Source of the DNA: Treponema bryantii
GTDB taxonomy: Bacteria; Spirochaetota; Spirochaetia; Treponematales; Treponemataceae
Direction of reading: 5' to 3'
Length of the DNA stretch: 64,000 bases
NCBI RefSeq assembly: GCF_036492245.1
Contig: NZ_AP025286.1
Coordinates: 930,001-994,000 of the forward strand
Part shown: one piece after another, positions 35,207 through 43,326 of the stretch
Position numbering within the stretch: the stretch's first letter is position 1
How the letters are laid out: each line of letters starts with the position of its first letter
Translations under genes and position numbers: made by a program
Notes under the pieces: generated by a model
Told to the model about the DNA's origin: nothing
Database searches by the model: none
The model's input: only the letters and a program-made list of their open reading frames with translations

Positions 35207-37558
35207 TTATTCTATATCAGAATTAGTTTTTCCGAGTGGCTTGAGGAGGTAAATCAAAGCCGGGGTGAGAGTGTAGTCTGCAACGAGCGCAGAACCAAGT
35301 CCCACCATTGAAAGAAGACCAATTCTGAACATAGCCGTAATCGGGCTGAAGCAGTACATAAGGAACATTAAACACAAGATAAAGGTTGTTGTTCCCATAG
35401 TTTTGCCAATCTCGCGGAAGCTTTCAGTTACTGCTTCCTTATAAGAGCGGCCTGTCTCCAGTTTGGTTTTTATATGATTTGAGAAGTGGATTGTATCATC
35501 AACTGCGATTCCAAGAATCATAGGCATAACCATCATTGTCATCTCGTCGAGCGGCATATGACTGTAGCCCATAACTGCTCCAATCAAAAGAACGGGCGCA
35601 AGGTTTGGAATCATGGAAATAAGACCTGTTCTGATGCTTGCAAAAACAATAATCATAAGGATGGCAATCATGATGAACGAAGAACCGAATGATTTAAGTT
35701 CACTCTTTACGACTGTTTCGTTCATAGCTGCGTTTTCGGCAATAGTTCCAACCACAGCAACCTTTGCACCTGGGAAGTAATTACGGGCATATGCTTCTGC
35801 CTTTGTAATATCTTCTACAATCATGTTTGCATTGTAATCTGAAATTTCTACATGAACATAAGCTGCGCTGTAATTTTCTGTAAGCTCACTGAAAAGAGAT
35901 TCACTGTCTGAAATTTCATAGAAGAAGAGAAGCTGGGCAAGAAGCTCCGGATCTTCTGGAATTGTGTAATAAGCCATATCATCACTGTTGAAAACGCGGT
36001 TCATCTCTTTTACCATTCTTGTAATGCTGCGCACACGTGGTTTTCCGTTTGTGATTTTTGTCATCTGAAGCTTACCTAAATCTTTTTCCAGATCTTCGAG
36101 AGCAAGCATATTCAAAGGATCTTTAAATGCATCATCCTCATCAAACTCAATCATAACATCATAGCTGTAAAGGTTTCCGATTTTTGTTTCAAGGATTTTT
36201 TCAATTCGCTGAACAAATGGAACCTTGTTTCCCATGAACTTTAAATAATCCATGTTTACTTCCATTTTAAGAAGTCCCGGAATACAGGCAGCAATAACAA
36301 GTATAGAAATGATTGTAACAAGCTTACTGTGTTTTACGATTTTTTTACCAAAGCTTTCGAATGCCAGGTCTGCCTTTGTAGCACCTTTTGTTTCTATTGC
36401 TTCAGGCTGCTTGTCTTTACCATAGCTTAAGAAAATTGGAATAAGAATGATTACATAAAAATAAACCATTACTACTACACTTGCAGCAACAGCACCAAGC
36501 CAGAGCATTGGTCTGATGGCAGCAAACATAAATGAAAGCAGAGAAGCGGCGGTTGTAATAACCGTGAACAGAATTGGCCAGCCTGAATCTTCTACAGCCA
36601 TAATAACAGATTCTTTGCGTTTACCGGTCTGTCTGAAGTGCATCTTAAATGCATTGATATAGTGCAGGGCATAACCAATGGAAAGAGCCATTCCAAGAAG
36701 AAGTGGAAGTGACATTAAATCTGAATCAGCCGGAATTTTAAGAAGCCCTGTAAAACCAAGTACCGTTCCAATTCCAAGAATTGTTGCAAGGAAAGGTACA
36801 ATAACTCCGGAAACTGTACGTACAAAAATAATCAGACAAAGGAGCATTACAATTAGTCCGAGTACTATTCTTGTTGCCATATCCTTTGTAAGTACATCTT
36901 CTTTTTCTGCGGTAGTGTAGGCGCTTCCAATTGGCATGAGAGACCATTTATCACTTTTAAACTCATCACTCATAATGACTTTTTCTGCGGTATGACCTAC
37001 TTTACTTACGTCTTCACTTTCGTTCTGGAATGGACGAAGCTTTAAGGTTATCCAGGTTTCCTTTGCGTCATCAGAAACAAGATTGTTTACGATAGACTCA
37101 CGGCTGAGCATGAACTTTTTGATTTCGGTGAGTTTTTTCGGATCTGTTGGAATACCATCATCAAAAGGACTCTTTACATCAAGACCATCATCAACTCCAA
37201 TTGGAACTGTAATATTTGTAAGCGAAGTAACCTTGTCTGCAAAAGGAACTTCTGTTTCGAGTCTGTCACCAAGACGGTCAATCATATTAAGAACATCTGG
37301 CGCAAACACATCTTCAGCCTGAACCAATACTAAGACATACTGGTCATTGCCGAACATTTCCTTAAAATGATCCGAGTTCTGCTGGATTTCACTTCCGTTT
37401 ACAATCCAGTCGCTGTTTGTACTTTCAGAACGGAAATTGCGCATTCCTGAAAGACAGATAAGAGTCCAGATTAAAAGAATTGCTATGCAAAGCTTACGAT
37501 GCTTTATCTGGCCTTCTCCAACCTTACGGAAGAAGGTATTGATTTTTGAAACTTTCAT
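35207..37558 (-). CDS. RND superfamily (MMPL/HpnN-type) transporter
   Basis: A 783-residue protein with the 12-membrane-segment RND plan: one segment near residue 25, a large periplasmic loop, a five-segment block around residues 205-380, a second loop, and a final block from about 600. The two blocks are similar to each other (DSDLMSLPLLLGMALSIGYA and MMVMPMILGIAVDDTIHFSN). It lacks a visible adaptor or outer-membrane partner. ATG 37558 has a perfect AGGAGG ribosome site; longer starts are rejected. It is the last gene of the MATE-AraC operon and probably exports a lipid or an amphiphile. Confidence 0.85.
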   Translation of the reverse strand: MKVSKINTFFRKVGEGQIKHRKLCIAILLIWTLICLSGMRNFRSESTNSDWIVNGSEIQQNSDHFKEMFGNDQYVLVLVQAEDVFAPDVLNMIDRLGDRLETEVPFADKVTSLTNITVPIGVDDGLDVKSPFDDGIPTDPKKLTEIKKFMLSRESIVNNLVSDDAKETWITLKLRPFQNESEDVSKVGHTAEKVIMSDEFKSDKWSLMPIGSAYTTAEKEDVLTKDMATRIVLGLIVMLLCLIIFVRTVSGVIVPFLATILGIGTVLGFTGLLKIPADSDLMSLPLLLGMALSIGYALHYINAFKMHFRQTGKRKESVIMAVEDSGWPILFTVITTAASLLSFMFAAIRPMLWLGAVAASVVVMVYFYVIILIPIFLSYGKDKQPEAIETKGATKADLAFESFGKKIVKHSKLVTIISILVIAACIPGLLKMEVNMDYLKFMGNKVPFVQRIEKILETKIGNLYSYDVMIEFDEDDAFKDPLNMLALEDLEKDLGKLQMTKITNGKPRVRSITRMVKEMNRVFNSDDMAYYTIPEDPELLAQLLFFYEISDSESLFSELTENYSAAYVHVEISDYNANMIVEDITKAEAYARNYFPGAKVAVVGTIAENAAMNETVVKSELKSFGSSFIMIAILMIIVFASIRTGLISMIPNLAPVLLIGAVMGYSHMPLDEMTMMVMPMILGIAVDDTIHFSNHIKTKLETGRSYKEAVTESFREIGKTMGTTTFILCLMFLMYCFSPITAMFRIGLLSMVGLGSALVADYTLTPALIYLLKPLGKTNSDIE

Positions 37559-37583
37559 AAATTCCTCCTTTGGAATATGAGAA

Positions 37584-38522
37584 TTATTGACGCCAGTTTT
37601 TCGGAAGAATTCCTTCGTTGCGTTTGAAGACTTCTGAAAATTTACTGGCATTTGTATAACCACATCGGCCTGCAATTTCTGTGATGGAAAGATCTGTAGA
37701 AGCAAGAAGATTTTTTGCAAGCTGAATACGGGATTTTGTGCGGTACTCATTTATTGTGAGCCCGTACATTTCTTTGAAAGCTTTTTGAAGGGTAGTGCGG
37801 TTCAAGTTTACTTTTTCAGAAAGCTCTTCAATCGAAATTTCCTGTTCAAGATTTGAGTTTATGATTCGGCGGACATTCTGTACCTTGCGGCCGGTGGTTC
37901 CGCTGAAATATAAATCAGTTGAATCGCGCTTGTCTTTTCTCTGCATTAACAAAAGGATTGCATGAACTATTGCAAGCTTAAGATTATATGCAGAAAACTC
38001 TCCGGGTAATTTCATCATTTCAAGAAAGAGCTTCTCCAGCAGGTCGCTGCCAGGATACGACACCGCCGAAGTGCTCTTTCGAATTTCACTAAAAAAATTG
38101 GAATCATTAAAATCACTGGTATCAAAAAACTCATTCAAAAAAGCAATTGTATCTTCGCAAAAAATGATAAGGCTTATGCAGTTCATACCGCTTTTGCCAA
38201 GACTACATTTTCTGACTGCCGTTTTACTGTTGAAAATCATTACATCGCCTTTGTCTCCGCTTACAAACTGTCTGTTTTGCAGTTCAAATTCTCCGTGGCC
38301 TTCGGCAATGTACATAATCTCAAGACCATCAACCTCGCGCTTTTCTTCCTGATAATTCGGATTATAGGATTCCAGCTCCGAATAAACGAGTTCAATTCCT
38401 TTGGCAATATGTGTGTGTTTAATAATGCCTTCACCCACAGGCCCAATCATGCGGTAGACTTCTTCGCCCTCGCATTTACAGATGAGATTCATGTAGGTTT
38501 TGAAAAGAACTTCGTTATTCAT
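37584..38522 (-). CDS. AraC-family transcriptional regulator
   Basis: A 312-residue regulator. The N-terminal ~200 residues form a cupin-like sensor. The C-terminal ~100 residues contain the two AraC helix-turn-helices (SIEELSEKVNLNRTTLQKAF and SITEIAGRCGYTNASKFSEV). The ribosome site is AGGAGG. It lies in the middle of the MATE-RND operon that begins with an iron-type box. Sensors of this layout often respond to siderophores (PchR, YbtA), which would suit the context, but the ligand is not known. Confidence 0.88.
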   Translation of the reverse strand: MNNEVLFKTYMNLICKCEGEEVYRMIGPVGEGIIKHTHIAKGIELVYSELESYNPNYQEEKREVDGLEIMYIAEGHGEFELQNRQFVSGDKGDVMIFNSKTAVRKCSLGKSGMNCISLIIFCEDTIAFLNEFFDTSDFNDSNFFSEIRKSTSAVSYPGSDLLEKLFLEMMKLPGEFSAYNLKLAIVHAILLLMQRKDKRDSTDLYFSGTTGRKVQNVRRIINSNLEQEISIEELSEKVNLNRTTLQKAFKEMYGLTINEYRTKSRIQLAKNLLASTDLSITEIAGRCGYTNASKFSEVFKRNEGILPKNWRQ

Positions 38523-38540
38523 AAGACCTCCTGAAAAAGA

Positions 38541-38559
38541 TCCTGAAACAAGTTCAGGA
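38541..38559. repeat. Short palindromic repeat (TCCTGAA...TTCAGGA)
   Basis: A copy of the CTGAAACAAGTTCAG family between the MATE and AraC genes. It lies within the operon, so its RNA would form a hairpin between two cistrons. Confidence 0.7.
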
Positions 38560-38572
38560 TGATGATTTTATT

Positions 38573-39928
38573 CTATGCTCTTCTAAATCGTCCAAATGCT
38601 CCACACATAAAGATTACGGCAAGTGCAAGTACTATAAGATCTGTAAACAACTGAGCGTAGAATACACCTTTAATTCCAAGTCCATTAATGTTTGGTAAAA
38701 GAAGAACTAAAGGCAGGAATAAGAACAGCTGTCTTAAAAGTGCAAGAATAGAAGCTGCGCTTGCTTTTCCAATTGCCTGGAAGAATGTGATTGCAAGAAT
38801 CAAAACTCCATAAGTAATAAATGCTCCAAAGAGAACACGGAGCATTGGTGCACCTGCTTCAACAATTGCTGCATCAGTAATAAACATAGAAAGCATTTTT
38901 GCAGGGAAGCACATAATCGGAATGTAGAAAATCAGAGCAACTACAGTAGCTGAAACCATAAAGCAGCGTGTAAACTTTCCAACGCGGTCAAAAAGCTTTG
39001 CTCCATAGTTTGTACCGATTGCCGGCTGGAAGCCCTGACTGATTCCCCACAGAGGAATGAATGAGAAGGCCTGTAAACTCAAGGCAGCACCCAGAATTGT
39101 CTGCCATTCACTGCCGCCCCATTTTGAGGCTGTGTTATACAAAACTGTCTGCTGAAGCATAGACATAACCTGCATCAACATTGCAGAAACTCCAACACTT
39201 AAAACTGGTTTAATCAAAGTCTTTTCAAACTTAATCTTGTGAATTTTTACAGTGTCACTCTTCTTTAGGAAATAGAAGAAAGACATAATCATCAAAACAA
39301 GCTGAGAAATGATTGTTGCAAAGGCAGCTCCAAGAACGCCGTTTCCTTCACCACATACCTTAATCAAAACAGGATCGAGGATAATGTTGAGGATTGCACT
39401 TGTTGCCATGATTGCCATAGCCTTTTTGAGTTTTCCCTCTCCTCGCATAATCATGTTTGTAGACTGACCGAGGTTTACAAAAAGAGAACCGCAGAATACA
39501 ACACGAAGATAACGAACAGCCTGCTCAAGAACTTCTCCTTCAGCTCCGGCAAGAGACAAAAGCTGGCGTGTGAAAAGAAGTCCACCAACAATAACAATTA
39601 CAGAAAGAAGGGAAACAAAGGAAATTAAGTTTCCCATTATTTTATCAACAGTTTCCTGGTCACGTTCACCAATGGCACGCGAAAGAACTGAAGAAGAACC
39701 AACACCAATCAAGGTTGCAATACCGCTGTTTATAAGAGTAAAAGGGTAGGAAACTTTTACTGCAGTCATTGCAACTGGACCTACCATCTGTCCTACAAAA
39801 ACGGCATCCATAAAATTATAGAGCCCAATAACAACCATACCGAGCACAGCCGGCACACTCAGAGTAAGCATTGTCTTAAACACATTTCCGCTGACTAACA
39901 TTTTGCGGGTGTCCTGCTTATCACTCAT
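38573..39928 (-). CDS. MATE family efflux transporter
   Basis: A 451-residue multidrug and toxin extrusion family protein with about 12 membrane segments. The MATE pattern appears in GLYNFMDAVFVGQMVG near the start and in the repeated half. ATG 39928 is chosen because a GGAGG lies 6 bases before it; ATG 39940 would overlap that site. It leads a MATE-AraC-RND operon behind an iron-type box, so it may export a metallophore or a toxic compound made or met under iron limitation (inference). Confidence 0.9.
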   Translation of the reverse strand: MSDKQDTRKMLVSGNVFKTMLTLSVPAVLGMVVIGLYNFMDAVFVGQMVGPVAMTAVKVSYPFTLINSGIATLIGVGSSSVLSRAIGERDQETVDKIMGNLISFVSLLSVIVIVGGLLFTRQLLSLAGAEGEVLEQAVRYLRVVFCGSLFVNLGQSTNMIMRGEGKLKKAMAIMATSAILNIILDPVLIKVCGEGNGVLGAAFATIISQLVLMIMSFFYFLKKSDTVKIHKIKFEKTLIKPVLSVGVSAMLMQVMSMLQQTVLYNTASKWGGSEWQTILGAALSLQAFSFIPLWGISQGFQPAIGTNYGAKLFDRVGKFTRCFMVSATVVALIFYIPIMCFPAKMLSMFITDAAIVEAGAPMLRVLFGAFITYGVLILAITFFQAIGKASAASILALLRQLFLFLPLVLLLPNINGLGIKGVFYAQLFTDLIVLALAVIFMCGAFGRFRRA

Positions 39929-39954
39929 ACTAACCTCCATTAATAAATAATTAT

Positions 39955-39979
39955 GTTAGTAAGAACTAACATAATTATA
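39955..39979 (-). promoter_or_regulatory. Iron-type box at the MATE operon promoter
   Basis: Box GTTAGTAAGAACTAAC (39955-39970; the pattern is symmetric) lies immediately downstream of a minus-strand TATAAT (39974-39979). No convincing -35 hexamer is visible. Confidence 0.75.
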
Positions 39980-40057
39980 ATATAAATCACATAAAAAAAT
40001 CACTACTCCAAATAACAAAAAATACTCCAAGTTGCAATTTAATTTTCCTGTGTAATC

Positions 40058-40087
40058 TTGACCAGTCATACATGCTTGTGGCATAAT
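40058..40087 (+). promoter_or_regulatory. mntP promoter
   Basis: TTGACC (40058-40063), an 18-base spacer and CATAAT (40082-40087), about 20 bases before the riboswitch. Confidence 0.6.
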
Positions 40088-40108
40088 CTAAAAACATTAT
40101 CAAATCTC

Positions 40109-40194
40109 TTCCATGGGGGAGTAGCTGGCGCCGCGTGCGTTACAAGTCAACATACTGGTTTTTGCCTGGCTTGTGTTAAATTGCGAGACTCATG
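40109..40194 (+). promoter_or_regulatory. yybP-ykoY manganese riboswitch
   Basis: The conserved elements are in order: GGGGGAGTAGC at the 5' side, AGTCAACATACTGG in the middle, and GCGAGACTCATG at the 3' side. This class binds Mn(II) and turns on export genes. It precedes an mntP gene by about 20 bases, the classical partner. Confidence 0.93.
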
Positions 40195-40213
40195 ATTAAG
40201 GTGAAAACTTCTT

Positions 40214-40843
40214 ATGGAATGGAATCTTATCTTTTTATTAAATAGTATCCTGCTTGGTGTCGGCCTTGCAATGGATGCTTTCTCTGTTTCAATTGCAAAT
40301 GCTTTAAATGAATCTCAAATGAAAAAAGGCCGTATGTGTTTTATTGCCGGCGTATATGCTTTTTTTCAATTTGCTATGCCTATGATTGGCTGGATTTGTG
40401 TTCATACGATTCTGGAATATTTTAATAAGTTTCAGATTATAATTCCGTGGATTGCTTTAATTCTTCTATTATATATTGGCGGAAAGATGATCTGGGAGGC
40501 TTTTCATGAATGTGAAGAAGGCGAAGGGGCCGGCGCCAGCGCTTCTGGAGATTCAGCTCTTCCGTGTAAATCAAGCTTGACTATTTCTGTTCTTATGATT
40601 CAGGGAATTGCTACTTCAATTGATGCACTTTCTGTCGGTTTTACAATTGCAGATTATGGTCTTGTAATGGCATTGGTTGCTTCTCTTATTATTGCTGTTG
40701 TGACTTTTGCGATTTGTATGGCAGGCCTTTTAATCGGAAAGAAAGCAGGAAATCATTTAAGTTCAAAAGCAACCGTTCTTGGTGGAATCATTCTGATTGG
40801 TATTGGAATAGAGATTTTTGTTAAGGGTGTATTTTTCTCGTAA
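40214..40843 (+). CDS. mntP: Manganese efflux pump
   Basis: A 209-residue MntP (YebN, DUF204) protein with six membrane segments. The family's Asp-containing motifs GLAMDAFSVSIA and SIDALSVGFTIA are in the two halves. It exports Mn(II) when manganese is high, sensed by the riboswitch upstream. A short Glu/Ser/Gly loop (ECEEGEGAGASASG) separates the halves. The 3' end overlaps the convergent HXXEE gene by 23 bases. Confidence 0.95.
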   Translation: MEWNLIFLLNSILLGVGLAMDAFSVSIANALNESQMKKGRMCFIAGVYAFFQFAMPMIGWICVHTILEYFNKFQIIIPWIALILLLYIGGKMIWEAFHECEEGEGAGASASGDSALPCKSSLTISVLMIQGIATSIDALSVGFTIADYGLVMALVASLIIAVVTFAICMAGLLIGKKAGNHLSSKATVLGGIILIGIGIEIFVKGVFFS

Positions 40844-41333
40844 ACCAGCCGATCATACTTTGTGCAATCTTTAGATTTACAAAAACAAGCAGTGCACCAA
40901 GAGTTATAAAGATTGCCGCAAAGCCAGCAGACTCTTCTATGCTTACAAGACATTTACAGACAATCAGAGTGTTTACTGGAAGGCAGATTATGCTTGTAAT
41001 GCTTGCCGGAATATAGCGGCGGAAAATGCTTACCTGAATCAAATGTACAAAAAAATGAAGGTCGCAGCCGATAAAAGCTCCAAGCCATAAATACCAGAGA
41101 ACCGGCTTATCAAAAAAATAGGCGAGGGTAGATATTAATATACAGAGGAACAATTCCTCATAAACAGCAAGGGCAAATCCCTCTGTGGAAAAATCTCTGT
41201 AACAGCGGAGAAGTTTAGGAAAACGTTTTTCAAGTTCATCATGGTTTTTATTCAGAAAAAACTTGAAGCCAATGATTTCTTCCATTTCATGAAACATAAA
41301 AATTACAGGAAAAAGCCATACATATTCCTTCAT
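40821..41333 (-). CDS. HXXEE-domain membrane protein
   Basis: A 170-residue protein with about five membrane segments. The family motif appears at the start as FHEMEE, and further conserved His/Glu lie in YEELF and DLHFFVH. The function of the family is unknown; the His/Glu pattern in membrane segments suggests a metal-dependent activity. It is a single gene, convergent with mntP. Confidence 0.75.
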   Translation of the reverse strand: MKEYVWLFPVIFMFHEMEEIIGFKFFLNKNHDELEKRFPKLLRCYRDFSTEGFALAVYEELFLCILISTLAYFFDKPVLWYLWLGAFIGCDLHFFVHLIQVSIFRRYIPASITSIICLPVNTLIVCKCLVSIEESAGFAAIFITLGALLVFVNLKIAQSMIGWFTRKIHP

Positions 41334-41364
41334 TTATGCCTCCATCTATTTTAAGATAATACTA

Positions 41365-41934
41365 TTATGCCGCTGATGCAACTTTTTTATATTCACAAAT
41401 AATAAAATCCAGTGAGTATCCTTCGTTGTATAATCGTTCGCAAAGACAGCTGCAGTTTTTATATTTGCAGTGACATTGTTTTGCCTTTTCAATATCATTA
41501 TAAGATTTCCATTGACCGCAGTATTTGCAGTTCTGACCTTCGTGATTTTCAAATTCAATAACATCATCAACCGGGTAGCCCAGAATAACTCCAATTTCAT
41601 GAGGAAATCCTTGTATCGAGTGAAGTCGATATTTAAAATCATTTATAAAATCAAATATGCCCCCACAATGATATCCTTTTTCAACAAGATAAGAATGAAC
41701 TACAATGTCACTCAGAATTTTTCTTACCCAGCATACATTACAGACAAGAATTGCCGTTGAGTTTTCAGATAGTTTTATTGCAAAACTTAAAAATCCTCGG
41801 ATAAATAAAGTTTGTTTCCATTGCTCAAAATTACTTTCCGAGAAATCTTTGTTTTTTACAAAAAACATATTTCCTGCTTTTATTTCACAGAGAGTAGGAG
41901 CACAAAAGTGAATAATCATTTGATCAAAACTCAT
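41365..41934 (-). CDS. DUF3793 family protein
   Basis: A 189-residue protein matching the DUF3793 pattern: HFCAPTLCEIKAGNMF at the N-terminus, GFPHEIGVILGYPVDDVIEF in the middle and a Cys-rich C-terminal part (CKYCGQW, CHCKYKNCSCLC). The family has no known activity but is often found next to flavodoxin in anaerobes, as here. The Cys-rich tail could bind a metal or cluster. ATG 41934 follows AAGGAAAA; an earlier TTG at 41970 would begin inside the flavodoxin terminator. Some read-through from flavodoxin is likely. Confidence 0.78.
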   Translation of the reverse strand: MSFDQMIIHFCAPTLCEIKAGNMFFVKNKDFSESNFEQWKQTLFIRGFLSFAIKLSENSTAILVCNVCWVRKILSDIVVHSYLVEKGYHCGGIFDFINDFKYRLHSIQGFPHEIGVILGYPVDDVIEFENHEGQNCKYCGQWKSYNDIEKAKQCHCKYKNCSCLCERLYNEGYSLDFIICEYKKVASAA

Positions 41935-41968
41935 TTTTTTATTTTCCTTTTTAAATAATGCTTGCCGC

Positions 41969-42010
41969 AAAAAAAAAGAGCCGCTCGACCTGGCAAAATC
42001 GAACGGCTCT
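41969..42010 (-). terminator. Terminator after flavodoxin
   Basis: On the minus strand a 12-bp stem (AGAGCCGTTCGA/TCGAGCGGCTCT, one G-U) with a 9-base loop is followed by nine T. Confidence 0.9.
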
Positions 42011-42033
42011 AAATATATTTATTTTATAAGAGC

Positions 42034-42453
42034 CTATTTTATTGCAGATGCTGCCCAAGCCTTACACTGCTCAACATCTGCTTCTTCCGGAGTAAGGTGA
42101 ACCATAAGTGGTTCTGCAATGCTTACTGCACCGGCATTGTTCAAACGGTCAGTCCAGTCGCGGAGCCACTGTCCGTCGCCCCAGTCATATGAACCAAAGA
42201 TTCCAACTTTTTTTCCGTTAAGGGAGCCTTCAATTCCGGAGTAGAATTCTTCTACTGAATCTTCAAGAACTTCATCTCCCATTGCAGGACTTCCAAGAAG
42301 AATAACATCGCTTGAAAGCACATCGTCTTTATTTGCACTGTCAGCTGTACTGAAAATGACTTCGGCACCAGCGGCCTTTACTGCATCACTAATGGCATTT
42401 GCCATTGCCTCTGTATTACCAGTTGTACTTGCGTATATTACAGCAACTTTCAT
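42034..42453 (-). CDS. Flavodoxin (short chain)
   Basis: A 139-residue flavodoxin. The FMN phosphate loop is YASTTGNTE and the ring-flanking loops are SPAMGDE and FGSYDWGDGQW. It replaces ferredoxin as an electron carrier, classically when iron is scarce. The promoter is wrapped in two iron-type boxes, in line with that role. It is divergent from ECF cassette 2. Confidence 0.95.
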   Translation of the reverse strand: MKVAVIYASTTGNTEAMANAISDAVKAAGAEVIFSTADSANKDDVLSSDVILLGSPAMGDEVLEDSVEEFYSGIEGSLNGKKVGIFGSYDWGDGQWLRDWTDRLNNAGAVSIAEPLMVHLTPEEADVEQCKAWAASAIK

Positions 42454-42488
42454 ATATTACCTCATTCATAAATATGGTTTTGTAAAAA

Positions 42489-42548
42489 GTTAGGAACGAC
42501 TAACTAATTGATAGTATATAGTGTATTTAAAAGTTAGTCAATACTAAC
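42489..42548 (-). promoter_or_regulatory. Flavodoxin promoter with two iron-type boxes
   Basis: On the minus strand TTGACT (42536-42541), a 17-base spacer and TATACT (42513-42518). Box GTTAGTCAATACTAAC (plus-strand reading, 42533-42548) covers the -35. Box GTTAGGAACGACTAAC (42489-42504) lies at the start site. Box centres are 44 bases apart, exactly as at the feo promoter. Confidence 0.85.
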
Positions 42549-42568
42549 AAAAAAAATATTTAAATATT

Positions 42569-42631
42569 GTTAGTACTTGCTAACGTAATGATAATTCGTT
42601 ATTATGCTGATATATGTTATATAAAACTAAC
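42569..42631 (+). promoter_or_regulatory. ECF cassette 2 promoter with two iron-type boxes
   Basis: TTGCTA (42577-42582), a 17-base spacer and TATTAT (42600-42605). Box GTTAGTACTTGCTAAC (42569-42584) covers the -35 and GTTATATAAAACTAAC (42616-42631, one mismatch) sits just past the -10. Centres are 47 bases apart. Confidence 0.8.
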
Positions 42632-42648
42632 ATATCAGAGAGAAATGT

Positions 42649-43326
42649 ATGCATAAAGTAAATATCAATCCTATTGTTCTGATTATCATAAATATACTTG
42701 CACCTACAATGTATATCTTTTTGAGGGGAACTTACCTGCAGTATTTTCTGGCTGCTTTTGCTTTGACTGTTCTTATATTGATGGGATGTTTCAAAATTAT
42801 GTTTGCGTTTATTGGAATTTACGCAGTGATGCAGGCAGTGATTATTTTGGGAATACAGTTTTCGTCTCTTTCTTATCTATCATTATTCTTTGTAGTTTTG
42901 ATTCAGTCGGTTCCTTGTTTTGCAATGGTTTTTGCTTTGATAAAGCGCTATACTTCGGCTGAGTTACTTTCGGCTTTGGAGACTATGAGAATTCCACGCG
43001 TACTTGTAGTAGCCGTTACAATCACTTTGAAATATGTTCCGACATTTTCGCGCGAGTTTAAGTATATTCTGGAATCGATGAGACTTCGTGGGATTTCATT
43101 TACCTGGCTTCATCCTATAAAAAGTTTTCAGTATTTTATAGTTCCACAGTTATTCCGTTGTGCAGCACTTTCAGAAGAAGTTACTGCTGCCGGTCTTGTA
43201 AAAGGAATTGATGCTCCTGTAAGACGTTCTTCATATTTTGAACAGAAATTCAGATTTACTGATTTTGTATTTCTTGCAATTTTTGCTGCAGGATTAGCAG
43301 GAGGTTTTATATGGTTCAGGAAATAA
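42649..43326 (+). CDS. ECF transporter T component, cassette 2
   Basis: A 225-residue EcfT-type membrane protein with about five membrane segments and coupling motifs ESMRLRGISF and AAGLVKGID near the C-terminus. It is the first gene of the T-AA'-S cassette 2, with the order differing from cassettes 1 and 3 (S-T-AA'). It overlaps the ATPase gene by 16 bases. Confidence 0.85.
   Translation: MHKVNINPIVLIIINILAPTMYIFLRGTYLQYFLAAFALTVLILMGCFKIMFAFIGIYAVMQAVIILGIQFSSLSYLSLFFVVLIQSVPCFAMVFALIKRYTSAELLSALETMRIPRVLVVAVTITLKYVPTFSREFKYILESMRLRGISFTWLHPIKSFQYFIVPQLFRCAALSEEVTAAGLVKGIDAPVRRSSYFEQKFRFTDFVFLAIFAAGLAGGFIWFRK

Noticed and set aside
37559-37750. A 64-residue N-terminal extension of the RND transporter
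   Set aside because: It would overlap the end of the araC gene, and a perfect AGGAGG precedes ATG 37558.
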